DNA of 64,000 bases from Desulfatitalea tepidiphila (GTDB lineage: Bacteria; Desulfobacterota; Desulfobacteria; Desulfobacterales; Desulfosarcinaceae). The stretch lies in the NCBI RefSeq assembly GCF_001293685.1, contig NZ_BCAG01000003.1, positions 992,001 to 1,056,000 of the forward strand, given 5' to 3'. The notes beneath the pieces were generated by a model. It ran no database searches. It was given only the letters and a program-made list of their open reading frames with translations, and was not told where the DNA came from. The position numbers and the translations under genes are program-made. Of this stretch, positions 19,271-27,298 are shown piece after piece (position 1 is the stretch's first letter; the number at the start of each line of letters is the position of its first letter).

Positions 19271-20044
19271 ATGAAACCCCCTATCGAGACCTCGCACAAC
19301 TTCATCGAAATAAAACACCTAACCCATCATTTCGAGGGAGGAACGGGGGGCATCACCGATGTCTCGCTGAACATCCAAAAAGGTCAGTTCCTTTTGATCG
19401 CCGGCGCGAACGGCTCCGGCAAGACCACCCTCCTGAGGCACTTGAACGGATTGCTGCTTCCCCAGCAGGGTGAAGTGATCGTCGATGGGGTTTCCGTGCG
19501 AAAGGACCTTCTCCGCGCGCGACGTAAAGTTGGAATGGTTTTTCAGGACTCAGAAAGTCAGATTGTCGGGCAGACCGTATATGAAGACGTGGCGTTCGGC
19601 CCCGAGAACCTCTGCTGGCCGCGGGAGGCCATCGACCGCTCGGTCAGGCAGGTTTTAAGAGAATTGGATCTATCCGATTTTTGCGATCAGAGCCCTCACC
19701 TTTTATCTGGAGGTGAACGGCGGCGCCTGACCATCGCCGGTGTGCTGGCCATGCATCCCGATGTTATCGTTTTGGACGAGCCTTTTGCGAACCTGGATTA
19801 TCCTGGTGTGCGGCAGGTTCTCACACACTTGCTCAGGCTCCACCAGGACGGACATACCATCGTAGTGGCGGCCCATGATCTCGAAAAAGTCGGCTGTCTG
19901 GCGCAGCGCCTCGTGATTATGGTCAAGGGACGCATTGTGGCCGACGGTCCGGTCATGACCGTTTTGCCGCAGGCCGAAAAATTTGATGTTCGACTACCCT
20001 GCGCCTTTCGCCTGGGGCAAGCGGTGACCTCATGGCTCAATTGA
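19271..20044 (+). CDS. bioM: Biotin ECF transporter ATPase
   Basis: 257 aa ABC ATPase. Walker A is GANGSGKTT, signature HLLSGGERRRLTIAG, Walker B VIVLDEPFANLD, switch His in VVAAHD. The ATG at 19271 lies 2 nt after the bioY stop; an in-frame ATG at 19235 inside bioY lacks a ribosome binding site. It energises BioY with BioN. Confidence 0.92.
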   Translation: MKPPIETSHNFIEIKHLTHHFEGGTGGITDVSLNIQKGQFLLIAGANGSGKTTLLRHLNGLLLPQQGEVIVDGVSVRKDLLRARRKVGMVFQDSESQIVGQTVYEDVAFGPENLCWPREAIDRSVRQVLRELDLSDFCDQSPHLLSGGERRRLTIAGVLAMHPDVIVLDEPFANLDYPGVRQVLTHLLRLHQDGHTIVVAAHDLEKVGCLAQRLVIMVKGRIVADGPVMTVLPQAEKFDVRLPCAFRLGQAVTSWLN

Positions 20045-20787
20045 CCGTATTTGGCTATCGTTATTGTGCTGCTCTGATTCATGCCATGGATGCCAGAGTG
20101 AAACTGGCGGCCCTGGTGGCCCTGGGTATCGCTTCCCTGCATGCCGGATCGGTGGGCATGATGATCGGGACATGCTTGGCGTTCTTCGTCCTGCTGCAAG
20201 TCAGGATACCGATCCGGCAGGCTGTTTTCGAGTTGAGATGGTTTATGGCCCTGGTTTTGATCGTCTGGTTGATTCGTTGCCTCAATACACCTGGACAAGC
20301 CATCGTGGCCTGGCACGGCATCGCCCTGACCCTCGAAGGTGCTGTGGCCGGTGCCATGATCGGTTGGCGATGGCTCTTCATCGTTTGTCTTGGCCTCGCT
20401 TTGAGCGCCAGCACCAAAACGACGGATATCAGCGCGGCCGTCCAATGGGGATTGAGGCCCTTACTCGGCAAATCGGCAGATAAAATAGGGCTCATGATCG
20501 GACTGCTGATGCGTTCCATCGAGATCATTTTGACTCAAGCCAGACAGATCGCCGAAGCGCAACGCGCCAGAGCCATCGACCATCGCAAAAACCCCATCTA
20601 TAAAATAAAAATGGCCCTCATACCCCTTCTGAGAGGCTCTTTTCTCACCGCGGATCGAATGGCGACGGCCATTTCATCCAGATGTTACGGTGACTCCCGC
20701 ACACCCCATGCCTGGCATTTCACACGAAACGATACCATTGGGGCGTTGGCAATTCTTTTGATTTGCGCCGCAATGGTATTGGCTTGA
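20032..20787 (+). CDS. bioN: Biotin ECF transporter T component
   Basis: 251 aa membrane protein of the EcfT/CbiQ family: DARVKLAALV near the N-terminus, several hydrophobic helices, and the ATPase-coupling Ala-Arg motif in AEAQRARAID. The start lies 13 bp inside bioM, so the two are coupled. Confidence 0.92.
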   Translation: MAQLTVFGYRYCAALIHAMDARVKLAALVALGIASLHAGSVGMMIGTCLAFFVLLQVRIPIRQAVFELRWFMALVLIVWLIRCLNTPGQAIVAWHGIALTLEGAVAGAMIGWRWLFIVCLGLALSASTKTTDISAAVQWGLRPLLGKSADKIGLMIGLLMRSIEIILTQARQIAEAQRARAIDHRKNPIYKIKMALIPLLRGSFLTADRMATAISSRCYGDSRTPHAWHFTRNDTIGALAILLICAAMVLA

Positions 20788-20965
20788 CGCTGTTTGCCTG
20801 GGTGCCTCCCATCGTCCGGCTCGATATTCGATTCCATATGTTTCAATGGGTGCAATGAATTGACACCCATCGGAAAGCTATAGTAAGTTCAGTCGCTACG
20901 ACAAGTTAAAATCGTCGTGATTCCGGCAAACTGGCTGTTTGTTTGGGCCAAAAGGGAGAAGGGCC

Positions 20966-22330
20966 TTGAAAGTCTTGATCGTTGGCGCGGGCGAGGTCGG
21001 TTATCATATCGCCGGGCGTTTGGCATTGGAGAACAAAGAAGTCGTCGTCATCGACAGAGATGCGGATGCGCTCAGGCGGGTCGCCGAAAACATGGATGTA
21101 CAGACCATCAATGGCAGCGGCAGCAGTCCCTCCGTTTTGACGGATGCCGGTATTCGCCAGGCTGAAATTCTCCTGGCGGTGACCAACCAGGACGAGACCA
21201 ATCTGGTGGCCTGCCTGGTCACCGACATTCTCTCCCCCAGTACAAAAAAACTGGCCCGCATCAGGGGTGCGGATTTTGATCCCTACCACGAAATGTTTCG
21301 TGAACAAGTGCCCCACATCGACACCGTGATCAATCCGGAAATTGAAGTCGTGAAGACCATCGAACGCCTGATGCGCGTGCCAGGCGCAGTGGATGTGGGG
21401 GAGTTCGCCGACGGCCGGATCCAATTCGTTGGAGTGAATTTGGAGGCGAACGCCCGATTGGCCGGCGTGCGGTTGTCCGACCTGCCGAACATCGCAGGCA
21501 ACCAGCGCTTGCTGATTGCCGCAGTGGTTCGTGAGGATGAGTTGATTATCCCCACCGGACGGGATCGCTTGCTCCCGGGCGACCTGGTTTACTTTATCAG
21601 TGAGGGAAAGGACCTGCTGGGGGCCCTCTCGATACTGGACAAACATGCTGAACCCGTCAGACGGGTGATGATCATCGGCGGTGGGCGCATTGGATATCGG
21701 TTGGCGGTTCAGTTGGAGGCCCAGTCGATTTACTGCAAAATAATTGAGCGAAACGCCCGGCGTTGCGCCGTGCTGGCCGAACGGCTCAACAAGACCATCG
21801 TCCTGCATGGCGATGGATCTGATCAAAACCTGCTCAACGAAGAAAATATCGGTGATATCGATGTCGTCGTCACCCTCACCAACGACGAAGAAACCAATAT
21901 CCTCTCATCCCTGTTGGCAACGCGTCTGGGGGCACGTAAAGCCATCACCAAAATCAGCAAGTTCAGTTATCTTCCATTGATGACCGCCATTGGCATCGAA
22001 CAGGTGGTCAGTCCACGGCTGTCGGCAATCAATACCATTCTCCAGCATATTCGACGGGGAAAAGTGCTTTCGGCGGTCGCTTTGAAGGGCGAGCAGGCCG
22101 AGGCCCTTGAGGCCGTCGCTTTGGAGACCTCCGATATCGTCGGCAAGCCTTTAAAGAAAATATCCTTTCCCAAAGGCGCCATCGTGGCCGGGATCATCCG
22201 TGGGAAGGAAATCATCATTCCGACCGGCGACACGGTCATCGAGCCGAACGACAGAACCATCATTTTTGCGCATCGCAGGGCTATTCCGGGCATTGAAAAG
22301 ATCCTGGCCGTCAAGTTGGAGTATTTCTAA
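20966..22330 (+). CDS. trkA: Trk K+ uptake regulatory subunit TrkA
   Basis: 454 aa with two RCK halves, each an NAD-binding Rossmann fold (KVLIVGAGEVGYHIA; VMIIGGGRIGYRLA) followed by a TrkA-C domain. It gates TrkH. A TTG start at 20966 is chosen because GGGAGAAGGG lies just upstream and it matches the family start. Confidence 0.95.
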   Translation: MKVLIVGAGEVGYHIAGRLALENKEVVVIDRDADALRRVAENMDVQTINGSGSSPSVLTDAGIRQAEILLAVTNQDETNLVACLVTDILSPSTKKLARIRGADFDPYHEMFREQVPHIDTVINPEIEVVKTIERLMRVPGAVDVGEFADGRIQFVGVNLEANARLAGVRLSDLPNIAGNQRLLIAAVVREDELIIPTGRDRLLPGDLVYFISEGKDLLGALSILDKHAEPVRRVMIIGGGRIGYRLAVQLEAQSIYCKIIERNARRCAVLAERLNKTIVLHGDGSDQNLLNEENIGDIDVVVTLTNDEETNILSSLLATRLGARKAITKISKFSYLPLMTAIGIEQVVSPRLSAINTILQHIRRGKVLSAVALKGEQAEALEAVALETSDIVGKPLKKISFPKGAIVAGIIRGKEIIIPTGDTVIEPNDRTIIFAHRRAIPGIEKILAVKLEYF

Positions 22331-23781
22331 TGCGCTGGCGATACATCGTTTACATCGTCGGCGCCCTGGTCATGTTCCTGGGCTTTACGATGGCCGTCCC
22401 GCTCGGCTTTGGTCTGTTCTACGCGGACCAAAGCGTCCGACCGCTGCTCAAGTCCATGGGAATGACCATTTTGGCCGGCGGTATGCTATTCATTTTGTTT
22501 CGAAAAGAACGCACCGCCAGTCTCAACCAGCGCGAAGGCATGGCCATTGTCACCGTTGGGTGGACGGCGGTGGGTTTCTTTGGTGCCCTGCCATTTTATT
22601 TCGCAGACGGCCACTGGGAACTCGTCGATGCTTTTTTTGAGTCGGTCAGCGGTTTCACCACCACCGGCGCATCCATTCTTGCGAATGTGGAGGCTCTGCC
22701 CAAGGGGCTTTTGTTATGGCGCAGCTTTATCCAGTGGCTGGGCGGCATGGGGATCATCGTCCTCTCCATTGCCATTCTACCGTTTCTGGGGGTCGGCGGA
22801 ATGCAGCTCTACAAAGCGGAAGTACCGAGTCCGGTTCCCGATAAGCTGAAACCCCGGATCCGGGATACCGCCAAGATTCTGTGGAAAGTTTATGCGTTGT
22901 TTTCTTTCGTCCAGCTGGTCTTGCTCATGCTGGGCGGAATGACTTTCTTCGATGCGTTGTGCCATGCCTTTACCACCATGCCCACCGGTGGATTTTCCAC
23001 TAGAAACGCATCGGTCGCCCATTTCGACAGCGCATACCTGGATTTTGTCATCATTATTTTCATGGTGTTGGCCGGCATCAATTTTTCATTGCACTACCAA
23101 TTACTTCGAGGCAAACCACTTGCCTTTTGGAAGGATCGTGAATGCCGGTTTTTCTTAGCCGCTTTATTGGTGCTCATCGCTGTGGTCAGTTGTGATGTTT
23201 TCAGCGCACAGATTTACAATTCCATTGGCGGGGCCTTCCGCTACGCCGCTTTTCAAGTCGTTTCCATTGTGACGACCACCGGGTTCGCGACCGCCGATTA
23301 TGAGACCTGGCCCGCACTTTCCCAACACATTCTGCTCGCATGCATGTTTCTGGGAGCATCGGCCGGCTCCACTGGTGGCGGTATGAAATGCCTCAGGATC
23401 ATGCTCTGCTTCAAATATTGTTACAAAGAGCTCTTCAGCCTGGTTCACCCCCGGGCCATCACGACGATCAAACTCGGTGGACAAACGGTGTCCGAGGAGA
23501 TCATGCGTAGCGTCCTGGGTTTTCTGGCTCTTTATGTTGGCCTGTTCGGTCTGTCGACGATCGTGTTGGCCGGGTTTGGCGTCGACTTCGTCACCGCCTT
23601 CGGTGCCGTGGCAGCGGCCATCGGCAATATTGGACCGGGTTTCGGGGCCGTGGGGCCGGTTGAGAATTATGCCCTGATACCCGTCGCAGGAAAATGGTTG
23701 CTGATCTGGTGTATGCTGCTCGGTCGCCTGGAAATATACACCGTGCTCATTCTACTCGTTCCTGAGTTTTGGCATAAATAG
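22330..23781 (+). CDS. trkH: Trk K+ transporter membrane subunit TrkH
   Basis: 483 aa polytopic K+ channel-like transporter. Selectivity-filter segments of the repeated M1-P-M2 units are visible (SGFTTTGAS, MPTGGFSTRNAS, TTTGFATADY). The ATG overlaps the trkA stop by one base (TAATG), so the pair is coupled. Confidence 0.95.
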   Translation: MRWRYIVYIVGALVMFLGFTMAVPLGFGLFYADQSVRPLLKSMGMTILAGGMLFILFRKERTASLNQREGMAIVTVGWTAVGFFGALPFYFADGHWELVDAFFESVSGFTTTGASILANVEALPKGLLLWRSFIQWLGGMGIIVLSIAILPFLGVGGMQLYKAEVPSPVPDKLKPRIRDTAKILWKVYALFSFVQLVLLMLGGMTFFDALCHAFTTMPTGGFSTRNASVAHFDSAYLDFVIIIFMVLAGINFSLHYQLLRGKPLAFWKDRECRFFLAALLVLIAVVSCDVFSAQIYNSIGGAFRYAAFQVVSIVTTTGFATADYETWPALSQHILLACMFLGASAGSTGGGMKCLRIMLCFKYCYKELFSLVHPRAITTIKLGGQTVSEEIMRSVLGFLALYVGLFGLSTIVLAGFGVDFVTAFGAVAAAIGNIGPGFGAVGPVENYALIPVAGKWLLIWCMLLGRLEIYTVLILLVPEFWHK

Positions 23782-23830
23782 CCAGGAGCGTGGGTCTTGG
23801 TTCAAAAAAATCTACACTTATCGAAAATGG

Positions 23831-23859
23831 TTGACAAACCCAGAATCAGAGGATAAAAA
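23831..23859 (+). promoter_or_regulatory. Promoter of the tRNA-Lys/tRNA-Glu unit
   Basis: Perfect TTGACA (23831-23836), 17-bp spacer, then TAAAAA (23854-23859), ending 16 bp before tRNA-Lys. Confidence 0.6.
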
Positions 23860-23875
23860 CGCATTTTTCGTGATG

Positions 23876-23951
23876 GGGCCGTTAACTCAGACGGTAGAGT
23901 ATCTGCCTTTTAAGCAGAGAGTCGTTGGTTCGAGTCCAACACGGCCCACCA
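23876..23951 (+). tRNA. tRNA-Lys (anticodon TTT)
   Basis: Full cloverleaf: acceptor GGGCCGT/ACGGCCC, anticodon stem TCTGC/GCAGA with loop CTTTTAA (anticodon TTT), T arm GTTGG-TTCGAGT-CCAAC, encoded CCA. Confidence 0.96.
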
Positions 23952-23971
23952 TATGACGAACATTAAGTTTC

Positions 23972-24049
23972 GTCCCCATCGTCTAGCCCGGCCCAGGACA
24001 CCGGCCTTTCACGCCGGCGACAGGGGTTCGAATCCCCTTGGGGACGCCA
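23972..24049 (+). tRNA. tRNA-Glu (anticodon TTC), likely integration site
   Basis: Cloverleaf with acceptor GTCCCCA/TGGGGAC, anticodon stem CCGGC/GCCGG with loop CTTTCAC (anticodon TTC), T arm GGGG-TTCGAAT-CCCC, encoded CCA. An integrase gene ends 76 bp beyond, the usual position for an element integrated into a tRNA 3' end. Confidence 0.96.
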
Positions 24050-24059
24050 CTAATAAAAA

Positions 24060-24100
24060 CAGGCACTTAGGAGATAATCCGGGTGCCTGTTCTTATTCTT
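24060..24100. terminator. Terminator after the tRNA pair
   Basis: CAGGCAC (24060-24066) pairs with GTGCCTG (24083-24089) and is followed by TTCTTATTCTT. It ends the tRNA transcript and may also serve the convergent integrase gene. It is probably the first element-borne sequence. Confidence 0.55.
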
Positions 24101-24124
24101 GCTGAGTGAAAAACTGAGTGAAAT

Positions 24125-25180
24125 TCAAATGCATTTTTGAACATTGGCCAATTCAAGCAAACTTATCGCTTCCTGCGTAGTTGTATAATTTCCCTCAACG
24201 TAAATCTCTGTCGTGGATTGCCTGCGGTGGCGCAATACTTGTTGGACTTTTTTCAACCCGACCTTCTGAAGGTCGTTTAGATACTTGGCAACGCTGTGTC
24301 GAATATCATGATACCCAAAGGGTTCGACTCCTGCGTTTTCACATAGGGATTTGAGCAATTTTCTGCGGCTAACAAATGGTTTTCCATAGAGCTTGCTTTT
24401 GGGGTCCATGTGGCAAAAAACAAATGGGCTGGTAGGGTGGCGATTGGTCCATTGCCATAAGAGCAGCTTTTGAAGGTCGTCATTCATCCAAAGCTTTTCA
24501 TATACCATCTCGCCTGTGCGGCTTTTCTGGGTGCCCAGGCGCACCCATCGCTCTTCAAAATTAATATCGTCTACCCACGTCCATCGAAAAATCTCACTTT
24601 TTCGAGCACCGGTATGCCAATATGCGCCAATCAATACTCGATCATGCCCTTGAGCAATAAGCAGAACCTTCAAAATATCTTGGATAGGGATCAACCTGCG
24701 GACCTGTTTTTCATGGCGCTTCATTTTGATGGGGGCTGTAGGGTCGTGCATTACACCATATATTTGTTGTATCCATGAATAAAATGCCTTGATGTTTTTA
24801 CGATCCTTATTGGCCGAGTTGGCGCTTTTGCTTTTTGCCCGTTCATTTATAAATTCAAGGATCATCGGCGGACTAATGTCGATTACGCTCACATCTCCGA
24901 CAAACTTGTAAAATCGTTCCAGGCAATACCGCTTCTCGTCAAAGGTTTTAATGCCGAAGTTGATCTTGCAATCGGCAAGGTATTTCTGGGCGAGGCTCCA
25001 TACGCCAAGATCTCTATCTTGGGAAGAATACCGTTTCTGGTTCTCCTTGACCCGCTCCTTTTCGTCCTTTACCCACTGACGAGCCTCGTCTTTGTATTTG
25101 AAGAACCCCTGCGCCCGGATTCTTTCCCCGTTCAGCATGAACTCCGCCCGGTAACCCCATTTGGTTTTCCAGATGCTCAT
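24125..25180 (-). CDS. Tyrosine recombinase (phage-type integrase)
   Basis: 351 aa site-specific integrase. An arm-type DNA-binding domain (WGYRAEFMLNGERIRAQGFF) and a core-binding SAM-like domain (about 65-165) precede the catalytic domain. Active-site residues seen: Arg in HTGARKSEIFRW, His-x-x-Arg in GYHDIRHS, His in LRHRRQSTTE, and Tyr in TEIYVEG. Its position beside tRNA-Glu marks the element's left end. Its 5' end overlaps the excisionase-like gene by 167 bp. Confidence 0.95.
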   Translation of the reverse strand: MSIWKTKWGYRAEFMLNGERIRAQGFFKYKDEARQWVKDEKERVKENQKRYSSQDRDLGVWSLAQKYLADCKINFGIKTFDEKRYCLERFYKFVGDVSVIDISPPMILEFINERAKSKSANSANKDRKNIKAFYSWIQQIYGVMHDPTAPIKMKRHEKQVRRLIPIQDILKVLLIAQGHDRVLIGAYWHTGARKSEIFRWTWVDDINFEERWVRLGTQKSRTGEMVYEKLWMNDDLQKLLLWQWTNRHPTSPFVFCHMDPKSKLYGKPFVSRRKLLKSLCENAGVEPFGYHDIRHSVAKYLNDLQKVGLKKVQQVLRHRRQSTTEIYVEGNYTTTQEAISLLELANVQKCI

Positions 25181-25352
25181 ACAATGCCCTCCGTGTGGTC
25201 CGCCATGAACCTCCGATCTTGCTTGCCGGCAGGACCCCTCGTCTCATCAAATCCCTAACCGTATCGACCTTGAGGGACAGCTCCGCGGCGACCTGATCTG
25301 GTGTCAGTATAGCGTTTGGCCACTGACTGTCAACGTTCGCTTTGTACTCCAT
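25014..25352 (-). CDS. Excisionase-like helix-turn-helix protein
   Basis: 112 aa. Residues 15-60 form a MerR/excisionase-type HTH (LTPDQVAAELSLKVDTVRDLMRRGVLPASKIGGSWRTTRRAL). After about residue 60 the frame overlaps the integrase start in another frame and reads as low-complexity Gly/Arg sequence. Either this is a real overlapping tail or the original stop was lost. Likely sets integration versus excision. Confidence 0.7.
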   Translation of the reverse strand: MEYKANVDSQWPNAILTPDQVAAELSLKVDTVRDLMRRGVLPASKIGGSWRTTRRALYEHLENQMGLPGGVHAERGKNPGAGVLQIQRRGSSVGKGRKGAGQGEPETVFFPR

Positions 25353-25520
25353 TGTTACCCCGTTTCCGGGTCCAGGAGTAACATAATATTTTGATTATAT
25401 TATATAATCGTAATTAAATCGGTGTTGCGGGTAATTGGGGTGGGTTGGCCGGTGCACTGTGGCGGTGGCCGTAACATGATCGGGGTTCGGGACCCTGTTG
25501 CATTGAAATTTTGGTTAAGA

Positions 25521-25555
25521 AGAGGTCCGGGTCTACAATACCCGAACCTCTTTAT
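25521..25555 (-). terminator. Stem-loop downstream of the 25572-25874 gene
   Basis: AGAGGT-CCGGGT (25521-25532) pairs with ACCCG-AACCTCT (25540-25551) around a short loop. It lies about 20 bp past the stop of the minus-strand gene. The T-run is weak on the minus side and better on the plus side (TTTATT). Confidence 0.5.
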
Positions 25556-25571
25556 TACCTGTAGCTACGAA

Positions 25572-25874
25572 TCAGTAAATCAAAGCAGGCCAATATGGGT
25601 ATGTTGAATCGTAGTCGACGAAGACCTTGATATTGGCCTTTGCAAACATTTCGCAAAACTTTATAGCTATGTCGGCCGATAGATTCGCGTTCGTGTCATC
25701 CCAGAAACCAATATGGACATATGCTGCTTGGTCCTCAGGCAACCTGATAAACCAATGCTCACTAAAAACCAACTCTTTGTCATCCTTCTCATCGTATACA
25801 TTGACGATGTTCATTTCCATATTCTTTGCCAAGTCACTGATTATAAACCTGATACCTTCATTATTCATGCACAT
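25572..25874 (-). CDS. Hypothetical small protein
   Basis: 100 aa, acidic, no recognised family. The ATG at 25874 has GGAGAGG about 7 nt upstream, supporting translation. It contains FIRLPEDQAAYVHIGFWDDT and a Tyr-rich C-terminus. It overlaps the preceding 41-aa gene and sits in the element's left accessory region. Confidence 0.6.
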   Translation of the reverse strand: MCMNNEGIRFIISDLAKNMEMNIVNVYDEKDDKELVFSEHWFIRLPEDQAAYVHIGFWDDTNANLSADIAIKFCEMFAKANIKVFVDYDSTYPYWPALIY

Positions 25875-25990
25875 TTTTTTCCTCTCCTTTTTGCCTTTTT
25901 TAAAACTGCTTTGCGACTGATACTGATTGGCTCCTCAACTTTTTCGAAGCCAAACTTGATTCGGAACAGCCTTTTTTTTTCTTCGTCCAT
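25865..25990 (-). CDS. Very small basic protein (41 aa)
   Basis: Translation gives MDEEKKRLFRIKFGFEKVEE, continuing through a Lys/Arg-rich tail to a stop at 25865. An in-frame ATG at 26011 would add 7 residues. AGGTGG precedes the 25990 start. It overlaps the next gene by 10 bp, as in coupled element genes. No function recognised. Confidence 0.4.
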   Translation of the reverse strand: MDEEKKRLFRIKFGFEKVEEPISISRKAVLKKAKRRGKKCA

Positions 25991-26126
25991 CACTTGCTCA
26001 CCACCTTTCATGGCCGGCTACGGGCCTTGATCGCTTTCTATGTTTTTTATATGTATTTTATTGGCAATTGATGAAGATTTAGGACATAATGAACTCTAAC
26101 ATATTGTAATATAGAGGTATAATATA

Positions 26127-26882
26127 ATGAGTCTAAATTTTATCGATAAACTGACGCAAGATATTGAAAATAAAGAAAATAACAGTAGGCTGGCCTTGGA
26201 GTTGGCCTGCATAAGCCAATTGGTCTATCAAAGCGGGATCCAGCAACAGCAGATCGTCACTTTGCGCGTGCTCGATGTGGTTGCACCGGACGGCACCATT
26301 AAGAACGCTATAAAAGCAAAAAAGGCCGCCCGCGATGATACAGGTATTCTGCTCACAGACGATGCAAAACATACCCTAAAAACCTACCTGGAGGCCATGA
26401 AGAGCAAGTATCCGGATTTGTTTAAAAAAAGAAAACCGCTTTTCCCTTCCTATGGGAATGTAAGAACCCTCCGGCGTCATTGGAAAAAATTCGGTGTGAG
26501 TTATGAGGAGATCCGTCAGAATGGAATGAAGGCCCCCCACATCAATAGGAAACGTTCAGGTTTGCCTGTGGGTAAAATCTATAATGAAGGCGGAAGGCTC
26601 TTTGACATCACCCCCAGACAATACTATGCGGTTGTCGCCGATAGGAAAATGCCATCGGGTCAGCAGGTCAATAATGGTAGGCAGATGTACAAGCTCTTGG
26701 CCCTTCTTGAGGCGGCCGAGAGAATTGATAAAAATGATCCGACGGCCAAAGCTGAGGCTGCAAGATTGTTGGCTGAGGCAGAACAGGCCCTTGAAAAGAT
26801 AAAAAGCGTCGAGATGCGCAATAGATACAATGCCATCATTGATAATATAAAGGAAAAAGTAGGTCCCCTCCTAAACCCATAA
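26127..26882 (+). CDS. Hypothetical protein with recombinase-like N-terminal half
   Basis: 251 aa. The first 120 residues or so resemble the helical part of a tyrosine-recombinase fold (LALELACISQLVYQSG, then LTDDAKHTLKTYLEAM and PLFPSYGNVRTLRRHWKK). No complete Arg-His-Arg-Tyr set is visible, so it is not a confident recombinase. The C-terminal 60 residues are Ala/Glu/Lys-rich and helical. AGAGGT lies before the ATG. Function unknown. Confidence 0.65.
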   Translation: MSLNFIDKLTQDIENKENNSRLALELACISQLVYQSGIQQQQIVTLRVLDVVAPDGTIKNAIKAKKAARDDTGILLTDDAKHTLKTYLEAMKSKYPDLFKKRKPLFPSYGNVRTLRRHWKKFGVSYEEIRQNGMKAPHINRKRSGLPVGKIYNEGGRLFDITPRQYYAVVADRKMPSGQQVNNGRQMYKLLALLEAAERIDKNDPTAKAEAARLLAEAEQALEKIKSVEMRNRYNAIIDNIKEKVGPLLNP

Positions 26883-27076
26883 AATTTATTAACTAATAAT
26901 TATTTATTTATTTCAATATGTTATTTTATTTTTGTCCCTAATCTTCATGCCCAACCAATAAAAGACACATCATTAAAAAGAGAGAGTCGTCAGACCGACA
27001 CACTTACCCAGTTACGCAAACCCACCATGTTACAAAAGGCAAAATACCTGAAATAATTACCTTATTCTGAGCGATC

Positions 27077-27094
27077 TCTCTCCGAAAGGAGAGA
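27077..27094 (+). promoter_or_regulatory. Hairpin sequestering a ribosome binding site
   Basis: TCTCTCC (27077-27083) pairs perfectly with GGAGAGA (27088-27094) around a GAAA tetraloop. The 3' arm is the Shine-Dalgarno sequence of the gene at 27098, so the fold would hide it. Confidence 0.5.
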
Positions 27095-27097
27095 TTC

Positions 27098-27298
27098 ATG
27101 AACAGAAGAGGTAAGCCATGTCCTACCCCCAAAATTTTAAATGAAATTAATGCAATTGGCGCGGATATCGTTGAGGCTGCCCGCGATGAGGGCCTTACAA
27201 CGAAACATCTGGCCGAGCTCATCCACAGCAAGACCCGCGAGCTTGCAAAGGTATTTCATCAGCTCAGCCGCCCTGATTCTGGAAATGGGGATGACTGA
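27098..27298 (+). CDS. Small hypothetical protein upstream of TGT-like gene
   Basis: 66 aa. GGAGAG precedes the ATG. The sequence (ILNEINAIGADIVEAARDEGLTTKHLAELI and following) suggests a helix-rich, possibly HTH-like fold. Its TGA overlaps the next ATG (TGATG), so it is coupled to the transglycosylase-like gene. No family recognised. Confidence 0.6.
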   Translation: MNRRGKPCPTPKILNEINAIGADIVEAARDEGLTTKHLAELIHSKTRELAKVFHQLSRPDSGNGDD

